64,000 bases of DNA from Burkholderiales bacterium JOSHI_001 (GCA_000244995.1 CM001438.1:3868090-3932089); one strand, 5' to 3'. Numbered from the stretch's first letter, positions 25,741 through 35,518 are shown. A program made the numbers and translations. Notes: a model not told the origin generated them from the sequence alone.

Positions 25741-25769
25741 AAAACCCCAATCGAATCAACGAACTGGGG
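25741..25769 (-). terminator. Terminator downstream of icd
   Basis: Read on the minus strand, CCCCA (25769-25765) pairs with TGGGG (25749-25745), with TCG/CGA inside, followed by TTTT at 25744-25741. A second dyad TTCCAGA/TCTGGAA lies at 25771-25791, closer to the icd stop at 25818. Together they probably end the icd transcript. Confidence 0.6.
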
Positions 25770-25817
25770 CTTCCAGAGCAATCTTCTGGAACGCTCAGAG
25801 GCGTCCCAAGACCGCCG

Positions 25818-27071
25818 TCACATGTGGTCGATCATCACCCGCCCAAAACCGGAGCAGGACACCTGGGTGGCGCCTTCCATCAGCCGGGCGAAGTCGTAGG
25901 TGACCTTCTTGCTGGCGATGGCGCGTTCCATGCTGACCAGGATGAGGTCCGCGGCGGCCGTCCAGCCCATGTGACGCAGCATCATTTCGGCCGACAGGAT
26001 TTCGGAGCCCGGGTTCACATAGTCCTTGCCGGCGTACTTGGGTGCGGTGCCGTGGGTGGCTTCGAAGCAGGCCACGCTGTCCGACAGGTTGGCGCCCGGG
26101 GCGATGCCGATGCCGCCCACCTGCGCGGCCAAGGCGTCGGAGATGTAGTCGCCGTTCAGGTTCAGCGTGGCGATGACGGAGTATTCAGCCGGGCGCAGCA
26201 GGATCTGCTGCAGGAAGGCATCGGCGATGCTGTCCTTGATGGTGATGTCGCGCCCGGTCTTCGGGTTCTTGAACTTGCACCACGGGCCGCCGTCGATGGC
26301 TTGCGCACCAAACTCCTTCTGGGCCAGGCCATAGGCCCAGTCCCGGAAGCCCCCTTCGGTGAACTTCATGATGTTGCCCTTGTGCACGATGGTGACGTTG
26401 GGCTTGTCGTTGTCGATGGCGTACTGGATGGCCTTGCGCACCAGGCGCTCGGTGCCCTCGCGGCTGACCGGCTTGATGCCGATGCCCGACGTTTCAGGGA
26501 AGCGGATCTTCTTCACCCCCATCTCGTCCATCAGGAACTTGATCAGCTTCTTGGCCTTGTCGCTCTGCGCTTCGTATTCGATGCCGGCGTAGATGTCTTC
26601 CGAGTTCTCACGGAAGATGACCATGTTGGTCTTCTCCGGGTTCTTCAGCGGGCTGGGCACGCCCTTGAAGTACTGCACCGGACGCAGGCACACGTACAGG
26701 TCCAGTTCCTGGCGCAGCGCCACGTTCAGGCTGCGGATGCCGCCGCCCACCGGGGTGGTGAGCGGGCCCTTGATGGACACCACGTACTCGCGCAGGATCT
26801 GCAGCGTCTCTTCCGGCAGCCACACATCGGGGCCGTAGACCTGGGTGCTCTTTTCGCCGGCGTAGATCTCCATCCAGTGGATCTGCTTGGCCCCGCCGTA
26901 GGCCTTGGCCACCGCCGCGTCCACCACCTTGATCATCACCGGCGTGATGTCCAGCCCGGTGCCGTCGCCCTCGATGTAGGGAATGATGGGGTGGTCGGGC
27001 ACGTTCAACGAAAAGTCGGCGTTGACGGTGATCTTCTGCCCGCCTTCGGGCACCTGAACGTGTTGGTACAT
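25818..27071 (-). CDS. icd: NADP-dependent isocitrate dehydrogenase
   Basis: 417 residues, TCA-cycle enzyme converting isocitrate to 2-oxoglutarate and CO2 with NADPH. Full family length and motifs: [19 protein letters not shown], the substrate loop [30 protein letters not shown], the metal site [23 protein letters not shown] and the NADP segment [11 protein letters not shown]. It is the homodimeric E. coli-like type, not the monomeric one. It stands alone, with a terminator pair downstream. Confidence 0.97.
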   Translation of the reverse strand: MYQHVQVPEGGQKITVNADFSLNVPDHPIIPYIEGDGTGLDITPVMIKVVDAAVAKAYGGAKQIHWMEIYAGEKSTQVYGPDVWLPEETLQILREYVVSIKGPLTTPVGGGIRSLNVALRQELDLYVCLRPVQYFKGVPSPLKNPEKTNMVIFRENSEDIYAGIEYEAQSDKAKKLIKFLMDEMGVKKIRFPETSGIGIKPVSREGTERLVRKAIQYAIDNDKPNVTIVHKGNIMKFTEGGFRDWAYGLAQKEFGAQAIDGGPWCKFKNPKTGRDITIKDSIADAFLQQILLRPAEYSVIATLNLNGDYISDALAAQVGGIGIAPGANLSDSVACFEATHGTAPKYAGKDYVNPGSEILSAEMMLRHMGWTAAADLILVSMERAIASKKVTYDFARLMEGATQVSCSGFGRVMIDHM

Positions 27072-27145
27072 GGCTTGGCTCCGCAGGGCTCAACAGGGAA
27101 CGGGAAACGCCTGAAAAAGGCGCGCGAATTCTAGGGCTGGGCGGC

Positions 27146-27859
27146 TCAGGTGGTGCACCACTCGGCCACGCGCATCCACAGGCCATGGCCCAGTGTCCAG
27201 CCCGAAGCGGCCACCAACATGGCGCCGGCGGCGCGGGTGGCCCACACCGACAGGCGGGCCGAGGCCGCAGCCGCAGCGCCGCCGCCCCCGGCGCGCCCGC
27301 CCACCAGGCGCCACCACAGCGCCGGCCCCAGCACCAGGCCGGCCGAAGTGGCCGCCGCAAACACCGCCATCACCGCCGCACCCGTGGCCGGGGTGTTGGC
27401 CAGGGCGGCCACCACCAGCGCCGACTGCAACAGCCCGCAGGGCCAGGCGGGCCACAGCGCGCCGGCGGTGCCCGCGCGCAGCAGGGGCTTCCATGGGGTG
27501 TTGATCGTCTGTTCGCCGCTGGCGCTGCCACGGCTGCCGCTGCGGCCGATGTTTTCCATCCAGGCCGGCTGGCGGCCGTGCAGCAGCAGCCACAGGCCCA
27601 GCGCCAGCGCCGCGGCGTGCACCAGGGTCCACAGGGGTTTCAGGGCCGGGCTCAACTGGCCCAGCGTGGCCAGCAGGCCCACGCTGCCGGCGGCCAGCGC
27701 ACCCACCGCGGCGTAGGACAGCAGGCGCATGCCGTGGAAGCTGGCCGCCGCGCCAGGCTGTCGGCCTAGCGCAGCGCAGGCCACGCCGCACATGGCCAGG
27801 CAGTGCGGCGTGCCGGCCAGGCCCATCAACAATGCACTGGCCAGCAGCGCGGTCTGCAT
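27146..27859 (-). CDS. Sulfite exporter TauE/SafE-like (DsbD-type) membrane protein
   Basis: 237 residues and about six helices. It begins with GLAGTPHCLAMCG, the Cys-containing loop shared by UreH/DsbD-like transmembrane domains, and has a second motif WPCGLLQSALVVAAL. Relatives sit in cbb3 oxidase and FNR loci and are suspected to move copper or reductant for oxidase assembly. Its position 13 bases after hemN on the same strand and next to fnr supports that link; substrate is unproven. Confidence 0.8.
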   Translation of the reverse strand: MQTALLASALLMGLAGTPHCLAMCGVACAALGRQPGAAASFHGMRLLSYAAVGALAAGSVGLLATLGQLSPALKPLWTLVHAAALALGLWLLLHGRQPAWMENIGRSGSRGSASGEQTINTPWKPLLRAGTAGALWPAWPCGLLQSALVVAALANTPATGAAVMAVFAAATSAGLVLGPALWWRLVGGRAGGGGAAAAASARLSVWATRAAGAMLVAASGWTLGHGLWMRVAEWCTT

Positions 27860-27872
27860 CCCGGAGGCTGGG

Positions 27873-29282
27873 TCAGATGATGCGCGAGAAGCGTTCGCGC
27901 ACGCGGTCGGCGCGCAGGTGGCGGTCGAAGGTCATGGCCACGGCACGCACGAAGTACCAACCCGTGGGCGTGACCTGGATGGAGTCGTTGCTCATGGTGA
28001 CCAGGTCCATGTCGGCCAGGCCCTGCATTTCCTGCAGTTCGTTCTTGAAGTAGTCGCCAAAGCGGATCAGGTGCGCCAGTTCGATGGACTCGAACTCTAC
28101 GCGCCCCTGGCACATCAGGCTCATGATGACCGCACGGCGCACGAGGTCGTCGCGCGTCAGCGCCAGGCCGCGCACCGTGGGGAAATTGCCCTGGCGCACG
28201 GCGTCGTAGTAGTCCTCCAGCGTCTTGGCGTTCTGGCTATAAGTGGCGCCCATGCGGCCGATGGACGACACGCCCAGGGCGATCAGGTCGCAATCGGGCT
28301 GTGTGCTGTAGCCCTGGAAGTTGCGGTGCAGCCGGCCCTGGCGCTTGGCGGCGGCCAGCGCGTCACCCGGCAACGCGAAGTGGTCCATGCCGATGTAGGT
28401 GTAGCCGAAGTCCAGGAAGCCCTGGATGGCCCCGCCCAGCATGGCCACGCGGTGCTGCGGCGGCGGCAACTGCTCGGCGTGGATGCGCCGCTGCGGCTTG
28501 AAGCGGTGCGGCAGGTGGGCGTAGGAGTACAGCGCGATGCGGTCGGGCTTCAGCTCGCCGATGCGCGCGATGGTGCGGGCGAAGGACTCCGGGGTCTGCT
28601 TGGGCAGGCCGTAGATCAGGTCGGCGTTGATGGATTCGTAGCCGATCTCGCGCGCCGCAACCATCAGGTCGCGCACCGACTCGAAGGGCTGGATGCGGTG
28701 CACCGCCGCTTGCACATCGGGGTCGAAGTCCTGCACCCCGAAGCTGATGCGGTTGAAGCCCAGCGAGGCCAGGAACTGCAGCCGCATCGGCGTGGCGGTG
28801 CGGGGGTCCACCTCGATGGAGATTTCGGCCCCGGGTGCCAGCTTGAACGACCGCCGCAGCGACGCAAAGATGCGCGACAGCTCCGCGTCGGACAGGAAGG
28901 TGGGCGTTCCGCCGCCGAAGTGCAGTTGCGAGACGCCCTGCCCGGTGCCGAGTTCGGCCACGTGCATGTCGATCTCGGCTTCCAGGGCGTCCAGGTATTC
29001 GGTGGCGCGCTCGTGGTGCTTGGTGATGACCTTGTTGCAGGCGCAGTAATAGCAGACCGACTCGCAGAAGGGGATGTGCAGGTAGATGGACAACGGCGTC
29101 TTGCCGCCCACCGTGGCCCCTTCCGCGCGCTGGCGCAAGGCCTGCCGGTACTCGTTGGGGCCGAAAGCCTCGACGAAACGATCGGCCGTGGGATACGAGG
29201 TGTAACGGGGGCCGGGAACGTCCAGCCGCTGCAACATGGCCTCGGTGAGCACGGGGGGTTGGGTGTCGGATCGGGTGTCCAT
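27873..29282 (-). CDS. hemN: Oxygen-independent coproporphyrinogen III oxidase
   Basis: 469-residue radical-SAM enzyme that decarboxylates coproporphyrinogen III to protoporphyrinogen IX without O2. YLHIPFCESVCYYCACN supplies the CxxxCxxC 4Fe-4S site; GGGTPTFLSDAEL and the C-terminal HemN domain (RREVIMSLMCQG-like, here RRAVIMSLMCQGRVEFE) follow. ATG at 29282 matches the family N-terminus. An FNR-type box lies 37-50 bases upstream, which fits the need for anaerobic haem synthesis. Confidence 0.96.
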   Translation of the reverse strand: MDTRSDTQPPVLTEAMLQRLDVPGPRYTSYPTADRFVEAFGPNEYRQALRQRAEGATVGGKTPLSIYLHIPFCESVCYYCACNKVITKHHERATEYLDALEAEIDMHVAELGTGQGVSQLHFGGGTPTFLSDAELSRIFASLRRSFKLAPGAEISIEVDPRTATPMRLQFLASLGFNRISFGVQDFDPDVQAAVHRIQPFESVRDLMVAAREIGYESINADLIYGLPKQTPESFARTIARIGELKPDRIALYSYAHLPHRFKPQRRIHAEQLPPPQHRVAMLGGAIQGFLDFGYTYIGMDHFALPGDALAAAKRQGRLHRNFQGYSTQPDCDLIALGVSSIGRMGATYSQNAKTLEDYYDAVRQGNFPTVRGLALTRDDLVRRAVIMSLMCQGRVEFESIELAHLIRFGDYFKNELQEMQGLADMDLVTMSNDSIQVTPTGWYFVRAVAMTFDRHLRADRVRERFSRII

Positions 29283-29318
29283 GGCGTGCCACTGTGCCCA
29301 AGCGACACGAAATGCAAC

Positions 29319-29332
29319 TTGACATGGCTCAA
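29319..29332. promoter_or_regulatory. FNR-type box between hemN and fnr
   Basis: TTGACATGGCTCAA matches the FNR consensus TTGAT-N4-ATCAA at 8 of 10 positions and is itself a perfect TTGAC... dyad partner apart from the spacer. It sits in the divergent hemN-fnr gap, centred 43 bases upstream of hemN and 136 upstream of fnr, so it could activate hemN and control fnr itself. Confidence 0.7.
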
Positions 29333-29461
29333 GTACAGCCCCCATGCTGGCCCCGCAGAATCCCGGGGTCGTTCAGAATTGACTTCGAACAGGCCCTACC
29401 GTGGCCGCTGACTGAATGCCACGCACCCGGACGGGGTCGAACACACCCTGATAATCCCGAC

Positions 29462-30193
29462 ATGAACACCCCCCGCGAACGTACCGACGCCTTCAAAGTT
29501 GCCTGCTCCAACTGCAACCTGCGGGAGCTGTGCCTGCCGGTGGGGCTGAACCGCGAGAACCTGGAGCGCCTGGACACCCTGGTGGCCACCCGCCGTACCG
29601 TGGGGCGCGGCGAATCGCTGTTCCGCGCGGGCGATGAATTCCAGTCGCTCTATGCCGTGCGCACCGGCTTCTTCAAGACCTGCGTGTCCAGCGAAGACGG
29701 CCGCGACCAAGTCACCGGCTTCCAGATGGCGGGCGAACTGCTGGGCCTGGACGGCATCAGCAACGACCGCCATTCCTGCGACGCCGTGGCGCTGGAAGAC
29801 AGCCAGGTCTGCGTCATCCCCTACAACCAGTTGGAAGACCTGTCGCGCGACTTCACCGAGTTGCAGCACCAGTTCCACAAGATCATGAGCCGCGAGATCG
29901 TGCGCGACCATGGCGTGATGCTGCTACTGGGCAGCATGCGCGCGGAAGAGCGCCTGGCCGCCTTCCTGCTGAACCTGACCCAGCGCCTGCAGGCGCGCGG
30001 CTTCTCGGCCAGCGCGCTGATCCTGCGCATGACGCGCGAGGAGATCGGCAGCTACCTGGGCCTGAAGCTGGAAACCGTGAGCCGCACCTTCAGCAAGTTC
30101 CAGGACGACGGCATCCTGGAAGTGAAGCAGCGGCAGATCCGCATCGTTGACCAGGCGAAACTCGCCTCACTGGTGAACGGCGCGAACTGTTGA
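29462..30193 (+). CDS. fnr: FNR-family oxygen-sensing regulator
   Basis: 243 residues of the CRP/FNR fold. Cluster cysteines Cys15, Cys18 and Cys24 plus Cys106 match the four 4Fe-4S ligands of E. coli FNR in order and spacing. The helix-turn-helix EEIGSYLGLKLETVSRTFSKF carries the Glu and Ser-Arg that read TTGAT sites. So it should dimerise and bind DNA when O2 is low. Perfect FNR boxes beside ccoN and hemN in this window are obvious targets. Confidence 0.96.
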   Translation: MNTPRERTDAFKVACSNCNLRELCLPVGLNRENLERLDTLVATRRTVGRGESLFRAGDEFQSLYAVRTGFFKTCVSSEDGRDQVTGFQMAGELLGLDGISNDRHSCDAVALEDSQVCVIPYNQLEDLSRDFTELQHQFHKIMSREIVRDHGVMLLLGSMRAEERLAAFLLNLTQRLQARGFSASALILRMTREEIGSYLGLKLETVSRTFSKFQDDGILEVKQRQIRIVDQAKLASLVNGANC

Positions 30194-30195
30194 AC

Positions 30196-30474
30196 TCAGT
30201 GGCGGAAGGCCCCTGACGCGCCTTCGCGGTTGATGTGCTCGGGCTCGCCCTCCAGCAGGCGGGTCAGCAGGCCTGAGGCGGCCACCGCCCCCCAGAACAC
30301 CAGGAAGGCCAGGGTGTAGACCGCCTGCGCCGACAGGCCCAGCGGCGCGCCGTCCAGGCCGTGCAGCGATAGAGGGTCCACCAGCGCAAACACCAGCACT
30401 TCCAGCACGCCGGCCATCAGGAACGACGGCCACAGGATGGCGGCCAGGTGGCGTGCGGTGCGGGATGCGGGCAT
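30196..30474 (-). CDS. Small two-helix membrane protein of the cco locus
   Basis: 92 residues with helices at about 12-35 and 48-68 and a charged C-terminus. No domain recognised. It is the last minus-strand gene after ccoG and ccoH, 42 bases from the latter, and converges on fnr with two bases between. Similar small membrane proteins often end cbb3 loci in Burkholderiales; a role in oxidase assembly is inference from position. Confidence 0.6.
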   Translation of the reverse strand: MPASRTARHLAAILWPSFLMAGVLEVLVFALVDPLSLHGLDGAPLGLSAQAVYTLAFLVFWGAVAASGLLTRLLEGEPEHINREGASGAFRH

Positions 30475-30516
30475 GGGTTCGGGACTCCGTTGCTGTGCGG
30501 CTGCGCGCTCTGGCGC

Positions 30517-30771
30517 TCAAGGCTTGGGCGTGGCGGCGTGGTTGCGCGCGATCAGGGCGGGTTGCTGGGCCGTCGGCGTGGCGCTCGCGCCCTTGATCAC
30601 CACCGGGTCCATGACGATCTCGTCGGCGGTGCGCACCGCGATCACGGCGGTGGCCAGCGCCGCCACCACCACCACGGCCGGCCCACCCACCACCAGCCAG
30701 ACCATGCCATAGCGCCACCAGGGCTTGGTGTCGGTGCGCAGGGGCGCGTTGCGGGTCGGTGTTGTGGACAT
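30517..30771 (-). CDS. ccoH: CcoH/FixH-like small membrane protein
   Basis: 84 residues: a short cytosolic start with PWWRYGMVWLVVGGPAVVVVAAL, one membrane helix (about 20-45) and a ~40-residue periplasmic tail. The WWRY-MVW-GGP pattern is that of the betaproteobacterial FixH-like proteins encoded just after ccoG. FixH/CcoH helps mature or stabilise cbb3 oxidase. It is shorter than rhizobial FixH, hence the cautious name. ccoG starts 23 bases upstream in transcription order. Confidence 0.7.
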   Translation of the reverse strand: MSTTPTRNAPLRTDTKPWWRYGMVWLVVGGPAVVVVAALATAVIAVRTADEIVMDPVVIKGASATPTAQQPALIARNHAATPKP

Positions 30772-30794
30772 GCTGAACTCCAGGTGGGTGCGCT

Positions 30795-32270
30795 TCAGCG
30801 CGGCACCACGAAAGTGGATTTTTCTTCAATGCTGGCGGCGTCGCCAGCATCGGCGTTGGTGGCCAGGCGGTCAATGCGGAAAGTGATGGGGTGTGCCCCG
30901 GCGCCGGCCTGTTGCGCGGCTTCGGGCGTCACCTGCACGCCCACCGTCACCCAATGGGCTTCGGCGGGCGCCAACTTCACATCCACCGGCTCGCCAAGAG
31001 CGATGCCCGGCAGGCCCTTGACCTGCACGCGGAAGCGGTGGCTGGCCTCGGTGGCGTTCATGATCTGCAGGCGGTACAGGTTCTCGATGCGGCCTTCGTC
31101 GACGATGCGCGCCAGCGACGCGCGGTCGCGCACCACGTCCACCTTGAAGGTGGTGCGCAGGCCCAGGCTCACCAGCAGGCCCGACACGATGAGCACCAGC
31201 ACCGCGGTGTAGACCATCACACGCGGCCGGAAGATGCGCGCCAGCTTCTGGCGCCAGTTCAGGTGCTGGGCCAGGCCGTTCTGGGTGTCGTAGCGGATCA
31301 GCCCGCGCGGGTAGTTCATCTTGTCCATCACGCCGTCGCACACGTCGATGCAGGCGGCGCAGCCTATGCATTCGTACTGCAGGCCCTTGCGGATGTCGAT
31401 GCCGGTGGGGCACACCTGCACGCACAGGGTGCAGTCGATGCACTCACCCAGGCCCAGCTTCTTGGGGTCGGCCTTGCGGCCACGGCTGCCTCGGGGTTCG
31501 CCCCTCTCGGCGTCGTAGCTGATGATGAGCGTGTCCTTGTCGAACATCGCACTCTGGAAGCGCGCGTAGGGGCACATGTACTTGCACACCTGCTCGCGCA
31601 TGAAGCCGGCGTTGCCATAGGTGGCGAAGCCGTAGAACAGCACCCAGAACCATTCCCAGGGCCCGAAACCCAGCACCAGGGCCTCGGCCCACAAGGTCTT
31701 GATGGGCGTGAAATAGCCCACCAGGGTGAAGCCGGTCCACAGGCCGAAGGCGATCCAGACCACCTGCTTGGCGGTCTTGCGCCAGAGCTTGTTGCCGGTC
31801 CACGGGCCGTCGTCGAGCTTCATGCGCGCCTGGCGGTCGCCCTCGATGTGGCGCTCGATCCACATGAAGATTTCGGTGTACACCGTCTGCGGGCAGGCAT
31901 AGCCGCACCACAAGCGCCCGGCCACGGCGGTGAACAGGAACAGCGCGTAGGCGCTGACGATCAACAGGCCGGTGAGGTAGATGAAGTCCTGCGGGTACAG
32001 GACCAGCCCCCCAATGTAGAAGCGCCGCGCGCCCAGGTCGAACAGCACCGCCTGGCGGCCATTCCACTGCAGCCAGGGCAGGCCGTAGAACAGCAGCTGC
32101 GTGGCCCACACCAGGGCCCAGCGCCAGCCGGCGAACCAGCCGCTGACCGCGCGGGCGTAGATCTTCTTCTGCTTCTGGTACAGCGAGACGACGGCCACCA
32201 CCGCGTCGTCCGATGCCGGCTCCGGCGGGGAGCCTGCCGGCACGGCACCGGCGGTGGCGGGTTCACTCAT
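30795..32270 (-). CDS. ccoG: Cytochrome c oxidase accessory protein CcoG (FixG/RdxA)
   Basis: 491 residues. A membrane part (about five helices, 40-230) includes WCGYACPQTVYTEIF; a ferredoxin-like region follows with two 4Fe-4S motifs, CIDCTLCVQVCPTGIDI and CIGCAACIDVC; the C-terminal ~120 residues form a periplasmic Ig-like domain. CcoG family members reduce Cu(II) for delivery to the CcoN copper site. ATG at 32270; a perfect dyad 34 bases upstream could be its operator. Confidence 0.95.
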   Translation of the reverse strand: MSEPATAGAVPAGSPPEPASDDAVVAVVSLYQKQKKIYARAVSGWFAGWRWALVWATQLLFYGLPWLQWNGRQAVLFDLGARRFYIGGLVLYPQDFIYLTGLLIVSAYALFLFTAVAGRLWCGYACPQTVYTEIFMWIERHIEGDRQARMKLDDGPWTGNKLWRKTAKQVVWIAFGLWTGFTLVGYFTPIKTLWAEALVLGFGPWEWFWVLFYGFATYGNAGFMREQVCKYMCPYARFQSAMFDKDTLIISYDAERGEPRGSRGRKADPKKLGLGECIDCTLCVQVCPTGIDIRKGLQYECIGCAACIDVCDGVMDKMNYPRGLIRYDTQNGLAQHLNWRQKLARIFRPRVMVYTAVLVLIVSGLLVSLGLRTTFKVDVVRDRASLARIVDEGRIENLYRLQIMNATEASHRFRVQVKGLPGIALGEPVDVKLAPAEAHWVTVGVQVTPEAAQQAGAGAHPITFRIDRLATNADAGDAASIEEKSTFVVPR

Positions 32271-32303
32271 CGAGCGCTTTCGTCGTCCTCATCGTTGGTC
32301 ATC

Positions 32304-32319
32304 ATACCCATAAGGGTAT
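32304..32319. promoter_or_regulatory. Perfect dyad upstream of ccoG
   Basis: ATACCC-ATAA-GGGTAT is a perfect 6+4+6 inverted repeat in the 57-base gap between the ccoP stop and ccoG start. It is among the most AT-rich spots in the locus. The ATACCC/GGGTAT form resembles operators of CsoR/DUF156-type repressors, some of which sense copper; that match is by memory and not tested. Confidence 0.45.
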
Positions 32320-32327
32320 ATCCGACT

Positions 32328-33236
32328 TCACTTCGCGGCCACTGCCGTGCCGTGCGAACGGCTCAGCACCCAGGCCGCCAGCACCTGGATCTGCTCGGGC
32401 GACAGGCGCTGCTCGAACGCCGGCATGACGTTGGTCTTGCCATTGTTCACCATCGCCGCGATGGCGTCTTCACCGAAGCCATGCAACCAGGTCTTGTCGG
32501 TCAGGTTGGGCGCACCCATCGCCGGGTTGCCCTTGCCGTCCGGCCCGTGGCAGGCGGCACAGGCCCCGAACTTGGCCTTGCCCAGTTCGGCCGCAATGTT
32601 GTTGTGCGCGCTGCCCGACAGGCTGAGCACGTAGTTGGCCACGTTCTTCACGTCTTCGGGCGTGCCCACCGCCGCCACCATCGGGGGCATCATGCCCTGG
32701 CGGCCCTTGGTGATGGTCTCCACGACCTTGTCAGCGCCCCACAGCCAGTCGTTGTCGGCCAGGTTCGGGAAGCCCTTGCTGCCGCGGGCGTCCGAGCCAT
32801 GGCAGCCGGCGCAGTTGTTGACGAACAGGCGCTCGCCAATGCCCATGGCCTGGCTGTCCTTGGCCAGGTCGGCCGCGCTCATGGTCTTGAAGCGCTCATA
32901 CACCGGCGCCATGGTCTGGTGGGCCTTGTCCTGCTCGGCCTGCCACTGGCCGACGCTGCTCCACTTGAAGCTGCCCTGGTAGGTGCCCAGCCCGGGGTAG
33001 AGGAAGAGATAGGCGACGGCAAAGCCGACGGTGGCGATGAACAGCCACATCCACCAGCGCGGCAGCGGGTTGTTCAACTCCTGCAGGTCCTCGTCCCAGA
33101 CGTGGCCTGTGGTGTTGTCGTTGGCCATCACCTTGCGCTTGCTGGCAATGGCCAGCAGCACCAGGCAGAAGACCAGGCTCAGCACGGTCAGGGCGGCGAC
33201 GTACATCGCCCAGCCGCTGTTCACAAAATCGCTCAT
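32328..33236 (-). CDS. ccoP: cbb3 oxidase subunit III, dihaem cytochrome c CcoP
   Basis: 302 residues: an N-terminal pair of hydrophobic helices (about 8-30 and 60-82), then two class-I cytochrome c domains with CAGCH (about residue 138) and CAACH (about 224). It passes electrons from the bc1 complex to CcoO and CcoN. Its ATG shares ATGA with the ccoQ stop, so the two are coupled. Confidence 0.97.
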   Translation of the reverse strand: MSDFVNSGWAMYVAALTVLSLVFCLVLLAIASKRKVMANDNTTGHVWDEDLQELNNPLPRWWMWLFIATVGFAVAYLFLYPGLGTYQGSFKWSSVGQWQAEQDKAHQTMAPVYERFKTMSAADLAKDSQAMGIGERLFVNNCAGCHGSDARGSKGFPNLADNDWLWGADKVVETITKGRQGMMPPMVAAVGTPEDVKNVANYVLSLSGSAHNNIAAELGKAKFGACAACHGPDGKGNPAMGAPNLTDKTWLHGFGEDAIAAMVNNGKTNVMPAFEQRLSPEQIQVLAAWVLSRSHGTAVAAK

Positions 33237-33412
33237 TCTCGGGCTCCAGTCGATGCTTGCGGCGCGGTTTCCTCTTTTTCTTCCATGAAGGGCAGTTGCT
33301 CGGCGACGCCATACTCGTCGCGCCGGCGACGGCTCCAGGTGAAGCGCAGGATGCCCAGGAAGACGGCGAACGAGAACACCATCACCGCACTGCGGATGTC
33401 ATTGAGGTCCAT
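33233..33412 (-). CDS. ccoQ: cbb3 oxidase subunit CcoQ
   Basis: 59 residues: starts MDLNDIRSAVMVFSF, one transmembrane helix (about 8-27), then WSRRRRDEYGVAEQLPF and an acidic end. This is the standard CcoQ/FixQ layout, a small subunit that steadies the complex. It lies between ccoO (27 bases) and ccoP (four-base overlap), the normal place. Confidence 0.92.
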   Translation of the reverse strand: MDLNDIRSAVMVFSFAVFLGILRFTWSRRRRDEYGVAEQLPFMEEKEETAPQASTGARE

Positions 33413-33439
33413 GGTCTTGGTCCTTTGCTCGGTGCGGGC

Positions 33440-34057
33440 TCACTTGCGCGCGGTGCCCAGCACCTGGAGGTAGGCCACCACGGCGTCCATTTCGGTCTTG
33501 CCCTTCACCTCGTCGGCGGCTTTGGCCATTTCGTCGTCGGTGTAGGGCACGCCCACGGTGCGCAGCGCCTTCATCTTCGGGGCCATGTCGGCCGGGTTGA
33601 CCGCGGCCTTTTCCAGCCAGGGGTAAGCCGGCATGTTGGACTCGGGCACCAGGTCGCGCGGGTTGTTCAGGTGCACGCGGTGCCAGTTGTCGCTGTACTT
33701 GCCGCCCACGCGGTGCAGGTCCGGGCCGGTGCGCTTGCTGCCCCACTGGAAGGGGTGGTCATAGACGAACTCGCCGGCCACCGAGTAGGGGCCGTAGCGC
33801 AGGGTCTCGGCGCGGAAGGGGCGCACCATCTGCGAGTGGCAGTTGTAGCAGCCCTCGCGGATGTACACGTCGCGTCCGGCCAGTTGCAGCGCGGTGTAGG
33901 GCTTCACGCCTTCGATCGCCTTGGTCGTGCTGTGCTGGAAGAACAGCGGCACGATTTCCACCAGCCCGCCCACCGCGGCGGTGAGCAGGATGAGGACGAT
34001 CATCAGGAAGTTGCTGGTCTCGATCTTCTCGTGACCGCTGGGTGCATGGTTGGCCAT
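33440..34057 (-). CDS. ccoO: cbb3 oxidase subunit II, monohaem cytochrome c CcoO
   Basis: 205 residues. An N-terminal anchor (about 17-40) is followed by a cytochrome c domain with haem motif [12 protein letters not shown] and the characteristic [16 protein letters not shown], plus MPAYPWL with the axial Met. It is the electron entry subunit next to CcoN. ccoN ends 21 bases upstream. Confidence 0.97.
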   Translation of the reverse strand: MANHAPSGHEKIETSNFLMIVLILLTAAVGGLVEIVPLFFQHSTTKAIEGVKPYTALQLAGRDVYIREGCYNCHSQMVRPFRAETLRYGPYSVAGEFVYDHPFQWGSKRTGPDLHRVGGKYSDNWHRVHLNNPRDLVPESNMPAYPWLEKAAVNPADMAPKMKALRTVGVPYTDDEMAKAADEVKGKTEMDAVVAYLQVLGTARK

Positions 34058-34078
34058 GTCGTTCTCCTTGTTCTGTGC

Positions 34079-35518
34079 TCAGGCGTGCGCCGGGACCATG
34101 GGAATGGCCACCGGGGCGGCCTTGCCGTTGCGCACCGTCATCAGCACGTTCCAGCCCATGATGAGCATGCCGCTCAGGTACAGCAGGCCACCCAGCAGGC
34201 GGATGACGTAGAACGGGAAGGTGGCCTTCACGCTCTCCACGAAGCTGTACACCAGGGTGCCGTCGGGGTTGGTGGCGCGCCACATCAGGCCCTGCATCAC
34301 GCCGGCGATCCACATCGCGGCGATGTAGAGCACGATGCCGATGGTGGCGATCCAGAAGTGCAGTTCGATGGCACGCACGCTGTACATCTGCTTGCGGCCG
34401 AACACGCGCGGGATCAGGTGGTACAGCGCGCCCATGGAGATCAGGCCCACCCAGCCCAGCGCACCGCTGTGCACGTGGCCGACGGTCCAGTCGGTGTAGT
34501 GGGACAGCGCGTTCACCGTCTTGATGGACATCATCGGGCCCTCGAAGGTGGACATGCCGTAGAACGACAGGCTCACGATCAGGAACTTCAGGATCGGGTC
34601 GTCACGCAGCTTGTTCCAGGCACCCGACAGGGTCATGATGCCGTTGATCATGCCGCCCCAGCTGGGCGCCAGCAGCACCAGCGAGAACACCATGCCGATG
34701 CTTTGCGCCCAGTCGGGCAGCGCGGTGTAGTGCAGGTGGTGGGGGCCCGCCCACATGTAGGTGAACACCAGGGCCCAGAAGTGCACGATGGACAGGCGGT
34801 AGCTGTACACCGGGCGCTCGGCCTGCTTGGGGATGTAGTAATACATCATGCCCAGGAAGCCGGCGGTGAGGAAGAAGCCCACCGCGTTGTGGCCGTACCA
34901 CCACTGCACCATGGCGTCCTGCACGCCGGCGTAGGCGCTGTAGCTCTTGGTCAGGCTGACCGGAATGGCCGCGCTGTTGACGATGTGCAGCAGCGCCACC
35001 GCGATGATGAAGGCGCCGAAGAACCAGTTGGCGACATAGATGTGGCGGATCTTGCGCGTGCCCACCGTGCCGAAGAACACGATGGCGTAGCTGACCCACA
35101 CCACCGCGATCAAGAGGTCAATCGGCCATTCGAGCTCGGCGTATTCCTTGCCGGTCGTGATGCCCAGCGGCAGTGTGATGACCGCCAGCACGATGACCAG
35201 GTTCCAGCCCAGGAAGGTGAACATGGCCAGGCCGGGTGCGAACAGGCGGGTCTGGCAGGTGCGCTGCACCACGTGGTAGCTGGTGGCGAACAGCACACTG
35301 CCGCCGAAAGCGAAGATCACCGCATTGGTGTGCAGCGGCCTCAAGCGGCCGTAGCTCAGCCAGGGGATGCCGAAGTTCAGTTCGGGCCAGGTCAGCTGGG
35401 CGGCAATGATCACGCCGACCAACATGCCCACGATGCCGTAGACCACGGCAACCAGAGCGAACGCCCGGACCACGGTGTCGCTGTACACCGGATTGCCCGG
35501 TGCGGGATGGCTTGCCAT
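34079..35518 (-). CDS. ccoN: cbb3 oxidase catalytic subunit I CcoN
   Basis: 479 residues with twelve helices, the O2-reducing subunit. Haem and copper ligands are visible: [37 protein letters not shown] with the cross-linked His/Tyr region, [12 protein letters not shown] for the Cu-B histidines and [11 protein letters not shown] for the haem irons. ATG at 35518 has AAGGAGG nine bases upstream. A perfect FNR box 78-91 bases upstream, within ccoS, should switch the ccoNOQP operon on at low O2. Confidence 0.98.
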   Translation of the reverse strand: MASHPAPGNPVYSDTVVRAFALVAVVYGIVGMLVGVIIAAQLTWPELNFGIPWLSYGRLRPLHTNAVIFAFGGSVLFATSYHVVQRTCQTRLFAPGLAMFTFLGWNLVIVLAVITLPLGITTGKEYAELEWPIDLLIAVVWVSYAIVFFGTVGTRKIRHIYVANWFFGAFIIAVALLHIVNSAAIPVSLTKSYSAYAGVQDAMVQWWYGHNAVGFFLTAGFLGMMYYYIPKQAERPVYSYRLSIVHFWALVFTYMWAGPHHLHYTALPDWAQSIGMVFSLVLLAPSWGGMINGIMTLSGAWNKLRDDPILKFLIVSLSFYGMSTFEGPMMSIKTVNALSHYTDWTVGHVHSGALGWVGLISMGALYHLIPRVFGRKQMYSVRAIELHFWIATIGIVLYIAAMWIAGVMQGLMWRATNPDGTLVYSFVESVKATFPFYVIRLLGGLLYLSGMLIMGWNVLMTVRNGKAAPVAIPMVPAHA

